Below, one piece after another: positions 22,194 to 33,099 of a stretch of 64,000 nucleotides of DNA (the first letter of the stretch is position 1; each line of letters begins with the position of its first letter). A program made the translations under genes and the position numbers. Source of the stretch: Chondrus crispus (Eukaryota; Rhodophyta; Florideophyceae; Gigartinales; Gigartinaceae); the NCBI RefSeq assembly GCF_000350225.1, contig NW_005178773.1:249127-313126 (forward strand), written 5' to 3'. The notes under the pieces were generated by a model that saw nothing but the letters and a program-made list of their open reading frames with translations, was not told the origin of the DNA and searched no databases.

Positions 22194-22674
22194 GATCCCT
22201 TTTTTTAGAAAGCCACGCGGTCCCCGCGTGTAGGTACCGTAGAAATTATCGCCAACTCGGGGGCGATGAGGTTGAGGCACTGTGCGAGGGAGGGCGTTAT
22301 AGCGGGGTGGTTGGATCAGCGACCGAGGGTAAACTTGTCGCCTGCTTTCCTGCAAGCCAGAGTGCCAGAGCCCATCAGCGCTATTTGTTCCAATTTTCCA
22401 TTCCCCGCTGTGCTCGCATTTCTGCCCGTCGGCGGCTTCCCCTGGTCCTTCTCCACGCCTTCCCCGCGGAGAGGGCGAAGAACGATTTAAGATCGTGCGA
22501 GCGCGTGCGCGTCGACGCCATCGCGTTGATGAACCGGTTTCGAACCGCCTATGGGGAACCGGACGTCGCGGAGGACGAGGCGAGGAACGTTTGGCCGGCC
22601 CTTCGCGTATTGCACGGTAGGAGTATGAGTGCCGATGCCCTGATATTTGAGCGAGCCCCGTTTCTCTCGCCGGC

Positions 22675-24158
22675 GGGCTACGCGACAGCCAGCTGGTGTG
22701 GGCGTATGCGGATGTGACCGGGGCGTTGCCCGGGGGTCTCAGCTTGAGAGCTGTGTAGTCGAGCGATTATTGTTTTCGCCTGTTCGTGGCAGACGAGCAC
22801 GTATGGCCGAAGTATCGTCGTATTGGGCGTGATCACCGTCAGAGATATATGGCGTCGTTGGTTCGTCGGCTGTCGAGGACGCCGTGCAACTGCTCACTCC
22901 CCGTTGAATGGGACTTCAATACGTGGGCGTATCGTACAGAAGGCGACGGCGGTTACGTCGCCATTCTGCGGCGATTGTTGGACCATCTAGCGGAGCGGGT
23001 CGAGGAGCCGGGGATGGCTTTCATGGCTTGGGACAAGCCGATCCTCCCTCCCCGCTACGAGAGTTACGCGGAACAGGAGAGTAACCCGGGATACTACGAC
23101 AAGCTCAAATACGAGAGTCGGATGCGCAACGCCCTCGGCGTGTTTGTCGCCTACGAGTGGATCGAAGCAACGACTTCCGAACCTCGTTCTCAGTATGAGC
23201 GGTATCCTCAGATACCGCATTGGTTTTCGCAGTACGAAGTCCCTGCGGACTTCGTTGCGGAGGTGCCACCGTGTTTGGTGTATTTCGGCTTGAGTCTGAA
23301 CGACTCGCCGCAGTCTCCGCAGTGGATGATATTCCTCAGTGAGTGAATCGGCATAGTGGCGAAGAGGTTCATTTGGTCGTCTTTGGACGGGCGGTTGTAC
23401 GTATTACCGACCATGATTGTCACATGGTTACGCATGCTCGACTTGAACGGGTCCTCGGCGGAGCTTGGGTTTGCGAGCAGCTGAACACGCTGCTCTATAT
23501 TCACGACCAGGTGGAGTGGGCGCGAGTGCCCTATTGCCAGGGGCATCACTATGACCGTGTAGATCGAGCCAACATGTCGCAGGGTCGTCGTGAGGATGCC
23601 GGGGGTCCGGGGTCCGGAAATTGGATCCGATTCGACGTAGAGGCTTTCACCAGTCTACAACCAGAATTAATGCAGGGAGGGACAAAACCTGGAACGACGT
23701 CCGGAGGTGAGCCGCGTACGACCGACACGGGTCACGAATCGGGGGAGCAACCGGACGGGACGGCACCGGTGGAGGCTCCGAGGGTGGGCGATGGTCCGGG
23801 AGCCAAGGAGCACCACCGACGAGTGTCGCCGGCAGATGAGGCGTTTGCGCGGCGTAGGATGTTTGCCGAGTTAAGCGTCTCTGAGGACGAAATGCTCCGG
23901 TCAGTGAACAACGCCGAGTTTGTGGCGGGTGTGAAGCGATTGGGGACGGCGGCAGAAGCGGGTCCGCTCGCGCCTGTGACGGATAGCCCGATGATGGTGG
24001 TGGTTCCGAGCTTAGGGGTCGCCCCGATAGGGGTGAGGGCCCCTGTAACAGTGAGGGTCGAGGGGGACCCTCTCGATTCCGACGGGGGGTCGGTTCCCTC
24101 CGATGCCCCGGTTGCGCCAGTGGCGGGGGTAGAGGAAGATCTGGCTGAATATGAATAG
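22675..24158 (+). pseudogene. E2 antisense gene, conserved with E1 (unknown protein family)
   Basis: The plus-strand coding region has the same position and orientation as in E1. Frame 1 runs from about 22675 (ALPGGLSLRAV, TAG near 22758) through NTWAYRTEG, FVAYEWIEA, WFSQYEV and FVAEVPPCLVYFG to TGA 23344. The similarity to E1 continues past that stop (LPTMIVTWLRMLD) and then in frame 3 from about 23440 (LGGAWVCEQLNTLL) to TAG 24158, ending in a Gly/Pro/Glu-rich tail. Upstream ORF sequence back to about 22190 may be its N-terminus, but similarity there is weak. Aromatic residues dominate the conserved blocks. Function unknown. No membrane segment or nuclease motif is seen. Confidence 0.65.
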
Positions 24159-25370
24159 TCGGGGTCATGGCGGGTGTGCTTCCTCCATAAAGGGCACCCC
24201 GTGACAACGCACGCCGCTGGCCCCACGCGTAAGGCAGAGAAGAAGAGGTGCGCTAGAGAATAGAGGGAACTTCCCCTCATTTCAATTGCCCGAGCCAGGT
24301 GCGTTCTGATACTCAACATAGTGCGCGGAGGTCGATTGCGGGGGTTTGCGATGCACGGGGTAGGTATTGATTACTGCCTGTGGGGGTCGATCGTGGCCAG
24401 CTCGGATCCAACACTTGTTCGGCGATTAGGGCAGGAGGAGCCGAAGGTGATAGAGTAATTCTAACCTCGTCCGGTCAGGAAGATCCGGGACGGGAAACGA
24501 TGCGGGGCAGCGCGCAGAGTGGCGGTCGGGCCCAATTCAGGCGGGAGGGGGAAGTACCGGTTCGCCAGTGTGCGATCGGCGGCTCTCCTCGTTGGCTTCG
24601 ACAGCGTACCGAGGCGGACCGAAGACACGTCTCGGGGGACAGGGCGTGATTGACACGACAGGGTCGCACGCAACGGCGGCGACGGGGAACCCAACAGGTC
24701 GAAGGTCCCCTTTCTTGGTGGGTGTACGGGGGGTCGTACCCCTTAGGGGGTACGCGCGGTGACAGGGTGAGGCCTGAAATGCGACTCGCGCGCGAAGGAC
24801 GCGGTGAACATCATCCGGTCACGGTGAGGCGTTGACGCGGCGGACAATCTCGCGTGAGACGCGGGGAGGACGTTTCATGAAGCGATGGGACGCCTCTTGA
24901 CCGGCCGGGTACAAAACACGGGGAAGGTTCCCGAGGGACAACAAAAAAATCAAGGAACAGATATGAGTCGTGGTCGACCCCCTCCCCCGTTACGTAACGT
25001 CGGCATGGTAGCCGATGGAGTACGAGAGAGGGGCGAGGTTCCCTTCCGCACACAAGGTCTCTTGGGCCACGCGTCGGACCAGTTGAGGTCGACTATCCCC
25101 CAGGGCGCGAGTCGCATTTTTCCCTGGAGAGAGAGCGGCCTCCCCGGAGGGTCCCCCCCGAGAGGCAGATCGGTAGTGTTCAGTTACAGTGACTTCCTCC
25201 CCGGAAGGGAGGAGCGGACCCGATACGCCCCTCTAGCCGGCGGTTGTTCACCCCATTGGCGAGTGTAGGATGCTATTGATAGGGTTTCTACCGTAGGGGG
25301 CCGCAGCAGGTTTCTCTCAAGAGCTGGAGAGGACGTTAGTTGTCGACCCCCACACTGTCTGGGGTCGACC
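24159..25370. other. E2 region between antisense gene and pol end
   Basis: GC-rich, no ORF that I can support. It corresponds to the 4-kb region of E1 (5799-9816) but is much shorter. The two transcription units would converge here. Confidence 0.4.
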
Positions 25371-26897
25371 ATAACTGAAGTGTTGGCACGGGGATGCGCT
25401 TGCTTTTGCAGTACCGTGCGAACGTGTTGTAATCGATGAAATTAGCGGGTTCCCAGGTAGCGTCGTCTGGTGAGTATCCGTACCACCGCACGCGGAATAA
25501 CGGCATCCCCCTTTCCCCGGTTTGTGGCCAGTTAGGGCGTCGACCACATAGGTCTTGGGATCCTCCCTCGTCAAAGGGGGCCGGTCCGTCGCCTCTGAGG
25601 GCGTGTTTGACGCGTGTCGAGATGAAGCATCAACTGCGAGTGCCGGGGGCTGAGGACGTCTCGGATAAATGAGGAGAGGTTGACCGAAGGTACACATAGA
25701 CGCCAGTTTCGTGACGTGGCCTCCGGCGATCTCCTCTGTACCCGGCGGCGTCTCATTTGGGCAGCGAGGGGAATCCGTGATCCCCGCCCGTGCGGCGGGC
25801 TTGGTTGGGGATATTTTCTTTTGATTTTACTCAGGGTCCCATCTCCACGTGTCAAGTGGCTTGGCGGTGAAGGTACGCCTTCGTCCGTTCGACGACGTAT
25901 CGCCGCTTGGGGCGCCGGTCGCTCGCCGAGGACGTATGTCGGTAAGTCTCGTCTCCACGGTCCGCGAGTCTCGGGGATGCGGCGGCTCTAACCGTAACGG
26001 TAGTCGTGGCGGGGGGTGTCCCTCCTTAGACACGGGTTCTTCGCCTACAGTGGCGGATCTTCTATTCAATTGAGAATGACCCGTGCGTGCGCACTGTCTC
26101 GGAGAGCGTGCAGTAATCCCGAGGCAGGAGGGCTCCCTTTGCGCTGGATAATTGATTTCGACCTGGCAGGTCGTGTTGCTTTCGCGCCATGCATCGCGTT
26201 TTCGATCTCGTTCTTATCGCGAGTAGTGTCTTGGTCCTCAGGATCTGTTGACTTTGGCGGAGATATATCCGGGTTACCTGTGTCGAGGCCGTCTCTCAGC
26301 GGGCGGGGAGGTGCCCCGGCGCGGAAGAAGGTAGAATCGTCGCCGTCGGCCGGCGTAGGTGACGAGTGTTCGGCGTCGGTCGAACACTGGTATGGTCCGT
26401 AGAGAGGGAGCCTTCACAAGGCGGTTTCTCGAGACTCTATCATTCAGGCCTGTAGTCCCGACAATAGTCACTGTATGCTCGTTGAGCGCCACCACCGGGA
26501 ACGGGCCTTCCGTCCGTGGGGCTAACTTGTTATTGACCCAGTCCTTATCCGTCTTCTCATCCACTCGCAGGGATGTCTCTCACTCGATGAGGACTTGCTC
26601 ACCAACCGAATATTGTGGTGTCGGCGTGCGTAATCTCCTATCGAAGTCTTGTTTATATCGGTCCTGACCCGCGAGTAGCGTGTCGCGGGCTGTTGACATG
26701 AACCCTCGTAACTACGTTAAGAAACGGATCTTATACTGCTTCCGCGAGACATTCTGTTCCAGTGTAGGGGTTTGTTGGATGGAAAGCGGCGACGGCGTCC
26801 GGGATAACACAAGATCAAACGGCTTCATGCCGATCAGGCGATTCACGGTACAATTGTAACCGTAGGTTAGCGCGTCCGTGAACAGGTCCCAATCGCG
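25371..26897 (-). pseudogene. E2 pol: integrase C-terminus and chromodomain
   Basis: In the same frame as the integrase, after TAA at 26898, the linker continues (RDWDLF, YKQDFDRRLR) with a TAG near 26713 and a TGA near 26578. It reaches a GPY/F-like segment (TEGPFPVVALNEHTVTIV) in 26274-26564. After a further shift, 25371-25560 gives the chromodomain: YVVDALTGHKPGKG, then LFRVRWYGYSPDDATWEP and a helix to TLQLW. The chromodomain is as well kept as that of E1, with the RWYGY and TWEP motifs. Confidence 0.75.
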
Positions 26898-27863
26898 TTA
26901 GTTGTCGGCTAGGTAGTGCCGTAGGGAGAACACCAGGGTGCGGTTGAACCTCTCCACTTGTCCATTAGCTTGTGGGTGATAAGCTATCGTGAACACGCTT
27001 TCGATGCGAAGGATTTTGCATACGGGAAGGAAGAACCTTGACGTGAATTGACTCCCATTGTCGGAGAGTAGTTTCACTGGGGCTCCGTATACGAAGACCC
27101 AGTGTGTGACAAACGCCTGAGCAACGGTCTCGGCGGTAATTCTCTTAAGCGGCACCGTTCGGGTCAGCTTTGAGTAACGACAAGATATTATCAAGAGGTA
27201 TCGATTGCCTCTTGGCGTTCTGGGGAGTTCGCCTAGGATGTCAATAGCGATAAACTCCAAGGGTCCCATCGGAGGGAACGTTTTCAACCTGGCGTTGTGC
27301 TTACGAAATTTAATGCGAGCTTTCGCACAGTCGGCGCACCTTCTGACTGTAGCGTATGCGTCGACGGAGATACTCGGCCCGTAGCACCATTTTCTCAATG
27401 TATAGAACAAACGCCTGCCTCTGGGATGTCCCGAGGCGGCGGGGTAATGCACCATATACAACACTCGCTCGCGCAAAGTGGCTGGTACGACGATTGGCTC
27501 AACACCGTCAAGGTGCACTTTCCGACAAAGTAACCCTTCCCTGTTCATGAAGAACTTGGAAAGGCGAATTTGGGCCACACCCTCCCCCTTCTTAAGATGA
27601 GAAGCGATCTCCTTACAGAACGGGTCGGAGTGTTGAGCGAGTACAATCTCGTCGTGTGTAATTGCGGCCTTGGAAGCCGGGGGGGGCCAGGGCGAGGCAT
27701 CCGTCGTGAATGTCGTCGTCTCACTCCTCGTAGTCCACTTCCGGCTTGTCTTCATGAAACTCCATAGCGGAGAAGCACGGTATTTCTTCGTCGATGGGGA
27801 CGGTTGTGCCCCCTGTAGACGGTATTCGACTGAGGGTGTCGGCGAGGCAATTCTTGATGCCAT
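26898..27863 (-). pseudogene. E2 pol: integrase core
   Basis: The frame holds the zinc-binding module (HYPAASGH, then CADC), catalytic Asp in AIDILGEL, catalytic Asp in LLSDNGSQF and the catalytic Glu in NGQVERFNR, so the DDE triad is complete. The last codons before TAA 26898 align with the E1 stretch where E1 has its own frameshift. The start near 27715-27863 overlaps the end of the RNase H frame, which indicates a frameshift there rather than a new gene. Confidence 0.88.
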
Positions 27864-28415
27864 TCACGTACGTGACGTCGAAGTCAAACTCGGCTAGGCG
27901 CAAGCGCCACCGTGCTAGACGCCCGCTTGCGTTGGCGAGATTCATTAACCAAAGGAGAGAATGAAGGTCGGTATTAACCGTGAATCGCTCGCGTTCCAAG
28001 TACGGACGCAGCGTCTGAATGGCCCATACAATGGTCAAACATTCTTTCTCCGTCGTGGAGTAATTCCTTTCCGCCGACGGGAGTGTCCGAGACCAGAACC
28101 CGACGGGGTATCTGTTACCATCCTCGTGTGGCTGTAATAACGTGCAACCGAGTTGGGCGTCGGATGCATCCGTGTCGAGGGAATACGGTAGCCCCAGTCG
28201 CGGTATACTGCGACTATAGTGGCAGTATCGGCGGGGAAATCAGGTAAGTCTTCAGAGCTTGGAAGGCAGACCTGCGGTCTTCTTGCAGTTCGGGGAGCCG
28301 ATCGGGCTCCCCCTTCTTGAGCATGGACGTTAATGGCGCCGCAATCTTGGCGAAGTGGTCGACGAAACGTCGGTACACGTTACACATACTCAGAAACGAG
28401 CGAAGCTCAGTCTAA
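27721..28415 (-). pseudogene. E2 pol: RNase H
   Basis: Fragments in changing frames give the RT connection (TELRSFLSMCNVYRRF after a TAG near 28412; E1 has Gln there), then DTDASDAQLG, TEKECLTIVWAIQ and NTDLHSLLWLM of RNase H and the WRLRLAEFDFDV end. A short insertion with ctatagtcgcagtata at about 28205-28222 disturbs the frame near the first catalytic Asp. The stretch is clearly homologous to E1 11747-12433. Confidence 0.8.
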
Positions 28416-29586
28416 GTTCGTGGCGGCTTAGACTCGGCCAGAGCGGAGACATTCTTCGGGTGGACATGAAGTTCCCCGGGTCGAAGATGTGACCCAGGTA
28501 CTCCACGGAGTCCTGAAAGAATTTAAACTTGTTCGACTTCAGTGATAACCCCTCTTGTTGTAAAGCAGAGAGAATAACCTTGACATCCTTGAGATAAGTT
28601 TCATAATCCTTCGAGAATATGATAATGTCATCTAGATAGATGAGGCAGCTCTTCCATCGGTATCCGGGGAGGAGAATGTCCAACATCCGTTTGAATGTGG
28701 CAGGCGCGTTCATTAGCCCGAACGACATTCGGTTAAATTGATAAGTACAGGCATGACATGTGAACGTGGTTTTCGGACGGTCTTCTTCCGCAACGGGGAT
28801 TTGCCAATAACCCGAGTTACAATCTAGAGTTGTGAACACGTTCGCTTCGCCGAGCGAGTCCAGACCCTCGTCCTTCCGAAGAATCGGGTAAGTGTCCCGT
28901 ACTGTCATCGCGTTCAAACGTCTGTAATCGACGCAGAAACGGAGGGATCCATCCGATTTGGGGATGAGAACCACCGGGGACGCCCACTCTGATTGTGATC
29001 GGGAGATGACCCCGCTTGAGATCATCCCATCCACGGCGTCTTGTTCGTCTTGTCGAGACCGTGGTCCAGCCCGATATGGCTGACATCGAAACGGCTTCGA
29101 GCCGGGGTTGAGATCGATTCGGTGCTGCGTAGCCCGGACTTTCCCGAGACCGCCACTCCACATACGGGAGTACAGCATAAGCATGTCACGTACTCGCGTG
29201 CGGACATGCGACGGCAGATGTTGGAGGGCGACAGCGTCAAGCTCTTCGGGTTCTTCCTTCGACGAGGCCGGGGGGAGCTTCTCCCCCTTCTCAGATTTGG
29301 GATCATCCCCTTCTGTAAATTCCGCCGCCAGGAGGGCGTCGAGAGGCATCGCAGTGCGTAGCATGGCACGCCGATGGGGGGTAACGTACCCCAGCACCTG
29401 GTTCTTCGAGAGGCGCTTGGGGGCTGTGGCGAAGTTGGCCACCAAGACCTTGAACTCTCGAAGTGCGGTGATGTGCGCGACCCCATTGGACAGGGAGACG
29501 CGGTGTTTCGCATATAGCTGCGGGTTGGGTTCCAATACGGAAAGACCCGTACGACCGATTTTCAGCTGTGGGTCTCCTAGTTTTTT
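28390..29586 (-). pseudogene. E2 pol: reverse transcriptase (protease absent)
   Basis: In the -1 frame relative to gag, the coding starts at the slip site (KKLGDPQLKIGRTGL) and goes directly into the linker LSVLEPNPQLYAKHRV and then RT (LRFCVDYRRLNAMTV, FTTLDCNSGYWQ, catalytic IYLDDIIIF). In E1 about 200 residues of aspartic protease lie between the equivalent points, so E2 has lost its protease by deletion. Without it this lineage would depend on a protease from another element for gag processing. The RT itself is intact up to a frame change near 28450. Confidence 0.88.
29543..29586 (-). promoter_or_regulatory. Candidate -1 frameshift site at the E2 gag-pol junction
   Basis: gag ends CCA AAA AAC TAG on the minus strand. 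A AAA AAC (29586-29580) is a canonical X XXY YYZ slippery heptamer in the correct phase, and pol is open in the -1 frame across it. Four nt further AGACCC (29575-29570) can pair with GGGTCT (29548-29543), a possible stimulatory stem with a 21-nt loop. Confidence 0.65.
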
Positions 29587-31656
29587 GGAGGTGCGGTTCT
29601 GCCGTTCGGAGGGCTTGACTTCTCCGAAGCGGAGGGAGACTTCGACGGCAAGACCGGTGCGATCAGCCGATTCGCCTCAAAACTGAGGAGGGCTACGGCG
29701 CGCAAGTACGCGTCTGTCGGAACACGGGCCTTCTGTGCCGCCGTGAGCTTCTCAAAATTATGAGGGACGAGCGACACATCGCGCACCTCCATGCTACAGT
29801 CGGGGTGGATATGATCCCCGACTTTGTAGCATGTGTAGCAGATGATTTGCGGGGAAGTTGTCTTCATGTCCCGAGGTCCCTCTCGACCGGCAAAACCGGG
29901 AGACTTCTTGCGCGGTCTCGGGAGCCGGGGTGTGTCCTTGTAGGCCGGCCGCCGTTCTCCGTAGAACAACGAATCCTTGTCCTTAAATGAGGATCCCTCG
30001 GAGGGAAACGACGGTGATCCAGCCGCGGCGGTGAACGGTTCGTCATGGGCGACGAAGTTCTCGACGTCCAGGCCGGTATGATAGCTCGGGGTCAGACCCG
30101 CGGTTGTCGATGAGGGCACACTGTCTGCCATCGCCAACACTTGCTTGGCAGCGGGCTTCGCGAAGTCGACGCGTCTTCTCGCGCCAGTCGTCTGCGCGCG
30201 GTAGGCCGCCCCTTGAGCGCGGGCTTCGGCCACCGTGTCCTCAGAATGAGGATCGGGGGCGATTCTCCCTTGCTTGGAGCATCAGCAGCTTGATCGCCGG
30301 AAGGAGGCCCTCTATGAACAAGGTAGTGCGTTCATAGGGGGAATGGACGTCCCCACACCGGGCGAGGGCGGTTAACGTACGAGTCGCATACTCGGTCTCA
30401 ACTTCGCTGGGTTTTTGGCGTAAATCTCGGACCACAGAGAGCGCTTGCTCAATCTGAATATTCGTATCATACTGGCGAAGCAACCAGTTCGCCGCTGCTG
30501 GCCACGACGCAATCCCTTGATTACGTCGGAAATATCCTCGATGGGATTCATACGCCTCCTTCGCCGGCGGGTTGAGGAGATGCGGCAAGGCCATGAGAGC
30601 CATTGCCTCCGACATTTCTGCGTAGTCGAAATTCTCCTTACATCTACCCAAGAAGCTGATGACTTTGATCGGGTCTGACCCGTTAAACTTGTACTCTCCC
30701 ATTACGACGAAGAGATATTGCACGCGCTTGCGCGTCGTGGCGTACACCTTTGCATCGACGGTGGGGTCTGTATTCACGAGACGGTAAGCTCGATAATTGC
30801 ACGCGCCTCGGCAGCGGTGGTTTGTCGGTTTCCACACCGTGACACCGTTCGCCTTAGGGCCGAAGGTCGGTTGTGGTACCGTGAATGCCTCGGCTTCGGA
30901 GTCTGAATCGGAGTCGGTTTCTGAAGCTGAGGGCGGGGATCCACCCGAGTAACCGGAGAAATCCTCCGGGTCAGGTCGGTTTCCGTGGCCGGACTTGTGA
31001 CGGCGGCCTTCAGTCTTGACCTTCCTGTCGAGGGACCATCTTGGCGACGGACCTCGGGCGGCCGCTTGGTCCGGGATAGGATCTCGTTGTCCCTCCATCG
31101 TCAAGGGATCGGGGAACGGGATCCAGGCGGCCGTGAGAGCTGATTTCGTGACGTCGGCGAACAGTAGATTTTCGTCCAACGGTTGTAACGCATGTAACTG
31201 CGGGTTAGATCTTTGCTTCGAGGCAGTCGAATCGTCTTGTCTACCGGGAGCGGGTCGTGTTCGCGCCGATTCCAAGGCGAGGTTACGCCGACGGAGGTCG
31301 TTGACTTCCTGCGTCAGGCGACTTACTTCCTCCCGTAGAGGAAGGAGCGTCTTGTCGATTGTGGAACCGATGTTCTTCTGACACGCTCGAGTGAGAATGC
31401 CTTCTAGCGCGGCGAGGCGATCACGTCCCTGTTGGGACTGTACCTCCGCCTGAGCGGCGATCTTACCAGCAACAAGGCTGTCCATCATCTCGCGTATCTT
31501 GGCGGTGTGCTAGTTGAGTTTCTCCTCGATTAAGTTGAGAGAGAAGCTCTCGGCTTCACGGAGGCCTTCGCGGCGGTTCCGCGTGATCCACGCCGCGACC
31601 GGCGATGGGACGTCTCTCGGACGAGTGTCATGGGACGACTCGGAGCCGGTCACCAT
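29577..31656 (-). pseudogene. E2 gag
   Basis: Starts at ATG 31656, where the first 48 codons end in a TAG (31510-31512). The same frame continues to 30241, then a one-base shift near 30237 leads into the C-terminal part (30233-29577). It has a coiled-coil-like region, a capsid-like part (YRAYRLVNTDPTVDAKVY, SWPAAANWLLRQYD, LFIEGLLPAIK) homologous to E1, and a zinc knuckle CYTCYKVGDHIHPDC. The C-terminus, TAPPKN, lies on the slip site. Confidence 0.85.
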
Positions 31657-31766
31657 GGCGAATACACCTAACGATCGGTGCGTGAGGGAAAGGCGCAGGG
31701 AGAAGAGATAGAAAGGGATAGTAGGTCAGGGAAGAGGACACTCGGATGCACGAGAGTATCGACTGT

Positions 31767-31784
31767 TTCTAGGTCGGGAGACCA
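31767..31784 (-). other. E2 primer binding site
   Basis: TGGTCTCCCGACCTAGAA, 3 nt inside the 5' LTR, identical to the PBS of E1. Confidence 0.78.
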
Positions 31785-31787
31785 AAA

Positions 31788-32405
31788 TGTCGTGCACTAC
31801 AGCCACGTGTGGCGGATGTAGGCAGAGCGACGCGCGTTCGGACGCGTAACGGGATAACGGGAGACCACCCGGTGGATGACCGGAACCGGGATCCGGGCGC
31901 GGCTTGCGCGGTAGAGAAGTAGAACTAGAGTCAGGGACAAAGAGGAAGAATTAAAGGAAAAGTAGGGCTAATGGTGCGGACAGCACAGTAGTTGGCGTAG
32001 GGCTCGCCTGGGTGGGTCGACGCGCGCATGGAAGGCAGTTGGGATTCCAGGGGTGTAGATGGCTCGGGCGGTATGGGCGAGCCAGTACCGAGTCGAGGCT
32101 ACAACCTGGAATCCAGAAACCAAGGTAAAAGATCCGAGGCTTCGTGCCTGTTTAGTTTGAGTATCGGGTTGACTAGATAGTCCTCGTCGCCGCAATGGCG
32201 AAGCTTAATTACATTATAAATTAGAGTAACTAGAATATACGGGTGTAGCCCGAAGGTATGGCAGAGGTATGAAACGTGTCCACCGGTGGGGATCTGGCGT
32301 AGGGACCGGAGGAGTCCACGTGTACCCCTGGTACACGTGGTGGTGGTCCAGCGCGATTTTGGCTGGTAGGGACAGCTGTCCCGCTATAGTGTACAGTGCA
32401 TTACA
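31788..32405 (-). repeat. E2 5' LTR
   Basis: 618 bp, same ends as 21576-22193, PBS on its low-coordinate side, TSD GTACG at 32406-32410. Confidence 0.93.
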
Positions 32406-32410
32406 GTACG

Positions 32411-32615
32411 CCCTGCGGTGTGCGAGCGGGGGCTCAAGTGCGTCATTTCGGACTTTGGGTTCCCGCAGCGCAACGTTCCTAACCGAGGGCGGTGCCTTCC
32501 TGCGGGTATCGGCAGCAAGTGCTCTGTGAGGAGGTGTACGCGCTTCGGGCCGAAGCTAATTTGCGCAGTGCCGATGCCGAGGGGGAGCGGGATTGTGAGC
32601 ACGTCTCGCGCGTGA
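32411..32615 (+). pseudogene. Secreted Kazal-type cysteine-rich protein, 3' part (split by E2)
   Basis: In frame with the 5' part across the GTACG target, these 68 codons form a second Cys module: CERGLKC, ISDFGFPQ, NRGRC, KCSVRRC and LICAVPMPRG, ending at TGA 32615. The spacing repeats the first module (C-x4-C, an FG pair, GRC, C-x3-C, C), so the full protein has the order signal peptide, Cys module, Kazal domain, Cys module. No promoter is left directly upstream of this fragment except the E2 LTR. Confidence 0.7.
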
Positions 32616-33099
32616 GCGAAGAAGAGCGACGGGGAGCCCGGGCCAGACTGCTACTTCTCCTGCCCACGCATTTGTGCGCTTGGGGATGCGAGGCCGCTCG
32701 CGAGTAACGGGAAGAGGTTTTGCTCCATTTGCCACCTTAGGCAGAAGAGCTGTACTACCGCGTTTGGGGTATTTGGACCGGTTAGGCCGTAACGGGGCAT
32801 GGTTGGTTTCGCTCCTTGTCAAAAGAGTAGAAAGTGGATTCTTGCTAATAAAATGTTTCCTCTCTTTGAAAACTGTTGGGGTGGGCAAGTCGTTGTTTGA
32901 CAACATGAGGCATGAAATCAAAGGGCGTCTTCCATTTCAAGTCGTGTTTATCGAACAATAGGTTTTCAGTCCAAGTGCAAGAAATAATGTATATTACGAG
33001 ATACTGTATATCCCTAATGCCTGCCATGATCAGTATACTGATCAAGAGACCCGTTTAAAGGGGTATTTAGAACGTCCATAAAGAACCGATCGCATCCTT
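32616..33099. other. Intergenic, nothing recognised
   Basis: 3' flank of the Kazal-type gene passing into AT-rich sequence; no gene, repeat or terminal inverted repeat seen. Confidence 0.4.

Larger units (their letters stand above)
21576..32405 (-). mobile_element. E2: complete-length chromodomain Ty3/Gypsy retrotransposon with an antisense gene
   Basis: Two LTRs of 618 bp each (21576-22193, 31788-32405) are flanked by the TSD GTACG (21571-21575, 32406-32410). The element reads on the minus strand: PBS, gag, RT, RNase H, integrase and chromodomain, then a long region with a plus-strand gene, then a polypurine tract (minus of about 22194-22206, AAAAAAAGGGATC) and the 3' LTR. It is related to E1 in every part but has no protease. 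All genes carry stops or frameshifts. It lies inside the Kazal-type gene. Confidence 0.94.

Noticed and set aside
11747-31512. Many internal stops are TAG (15362, 12446, 11747, 31510, 28412, 1978, 50537, 61965), suggesting TAG reassignment
   Set aside because: The residue expected at these sites varies (Gln, Tyr, Ser/Ala, Glu), TAA and TGA also occur (37163, 36437, 55342, 41555), and TAG ends intact-looking genes. Mutation decay is simpler.
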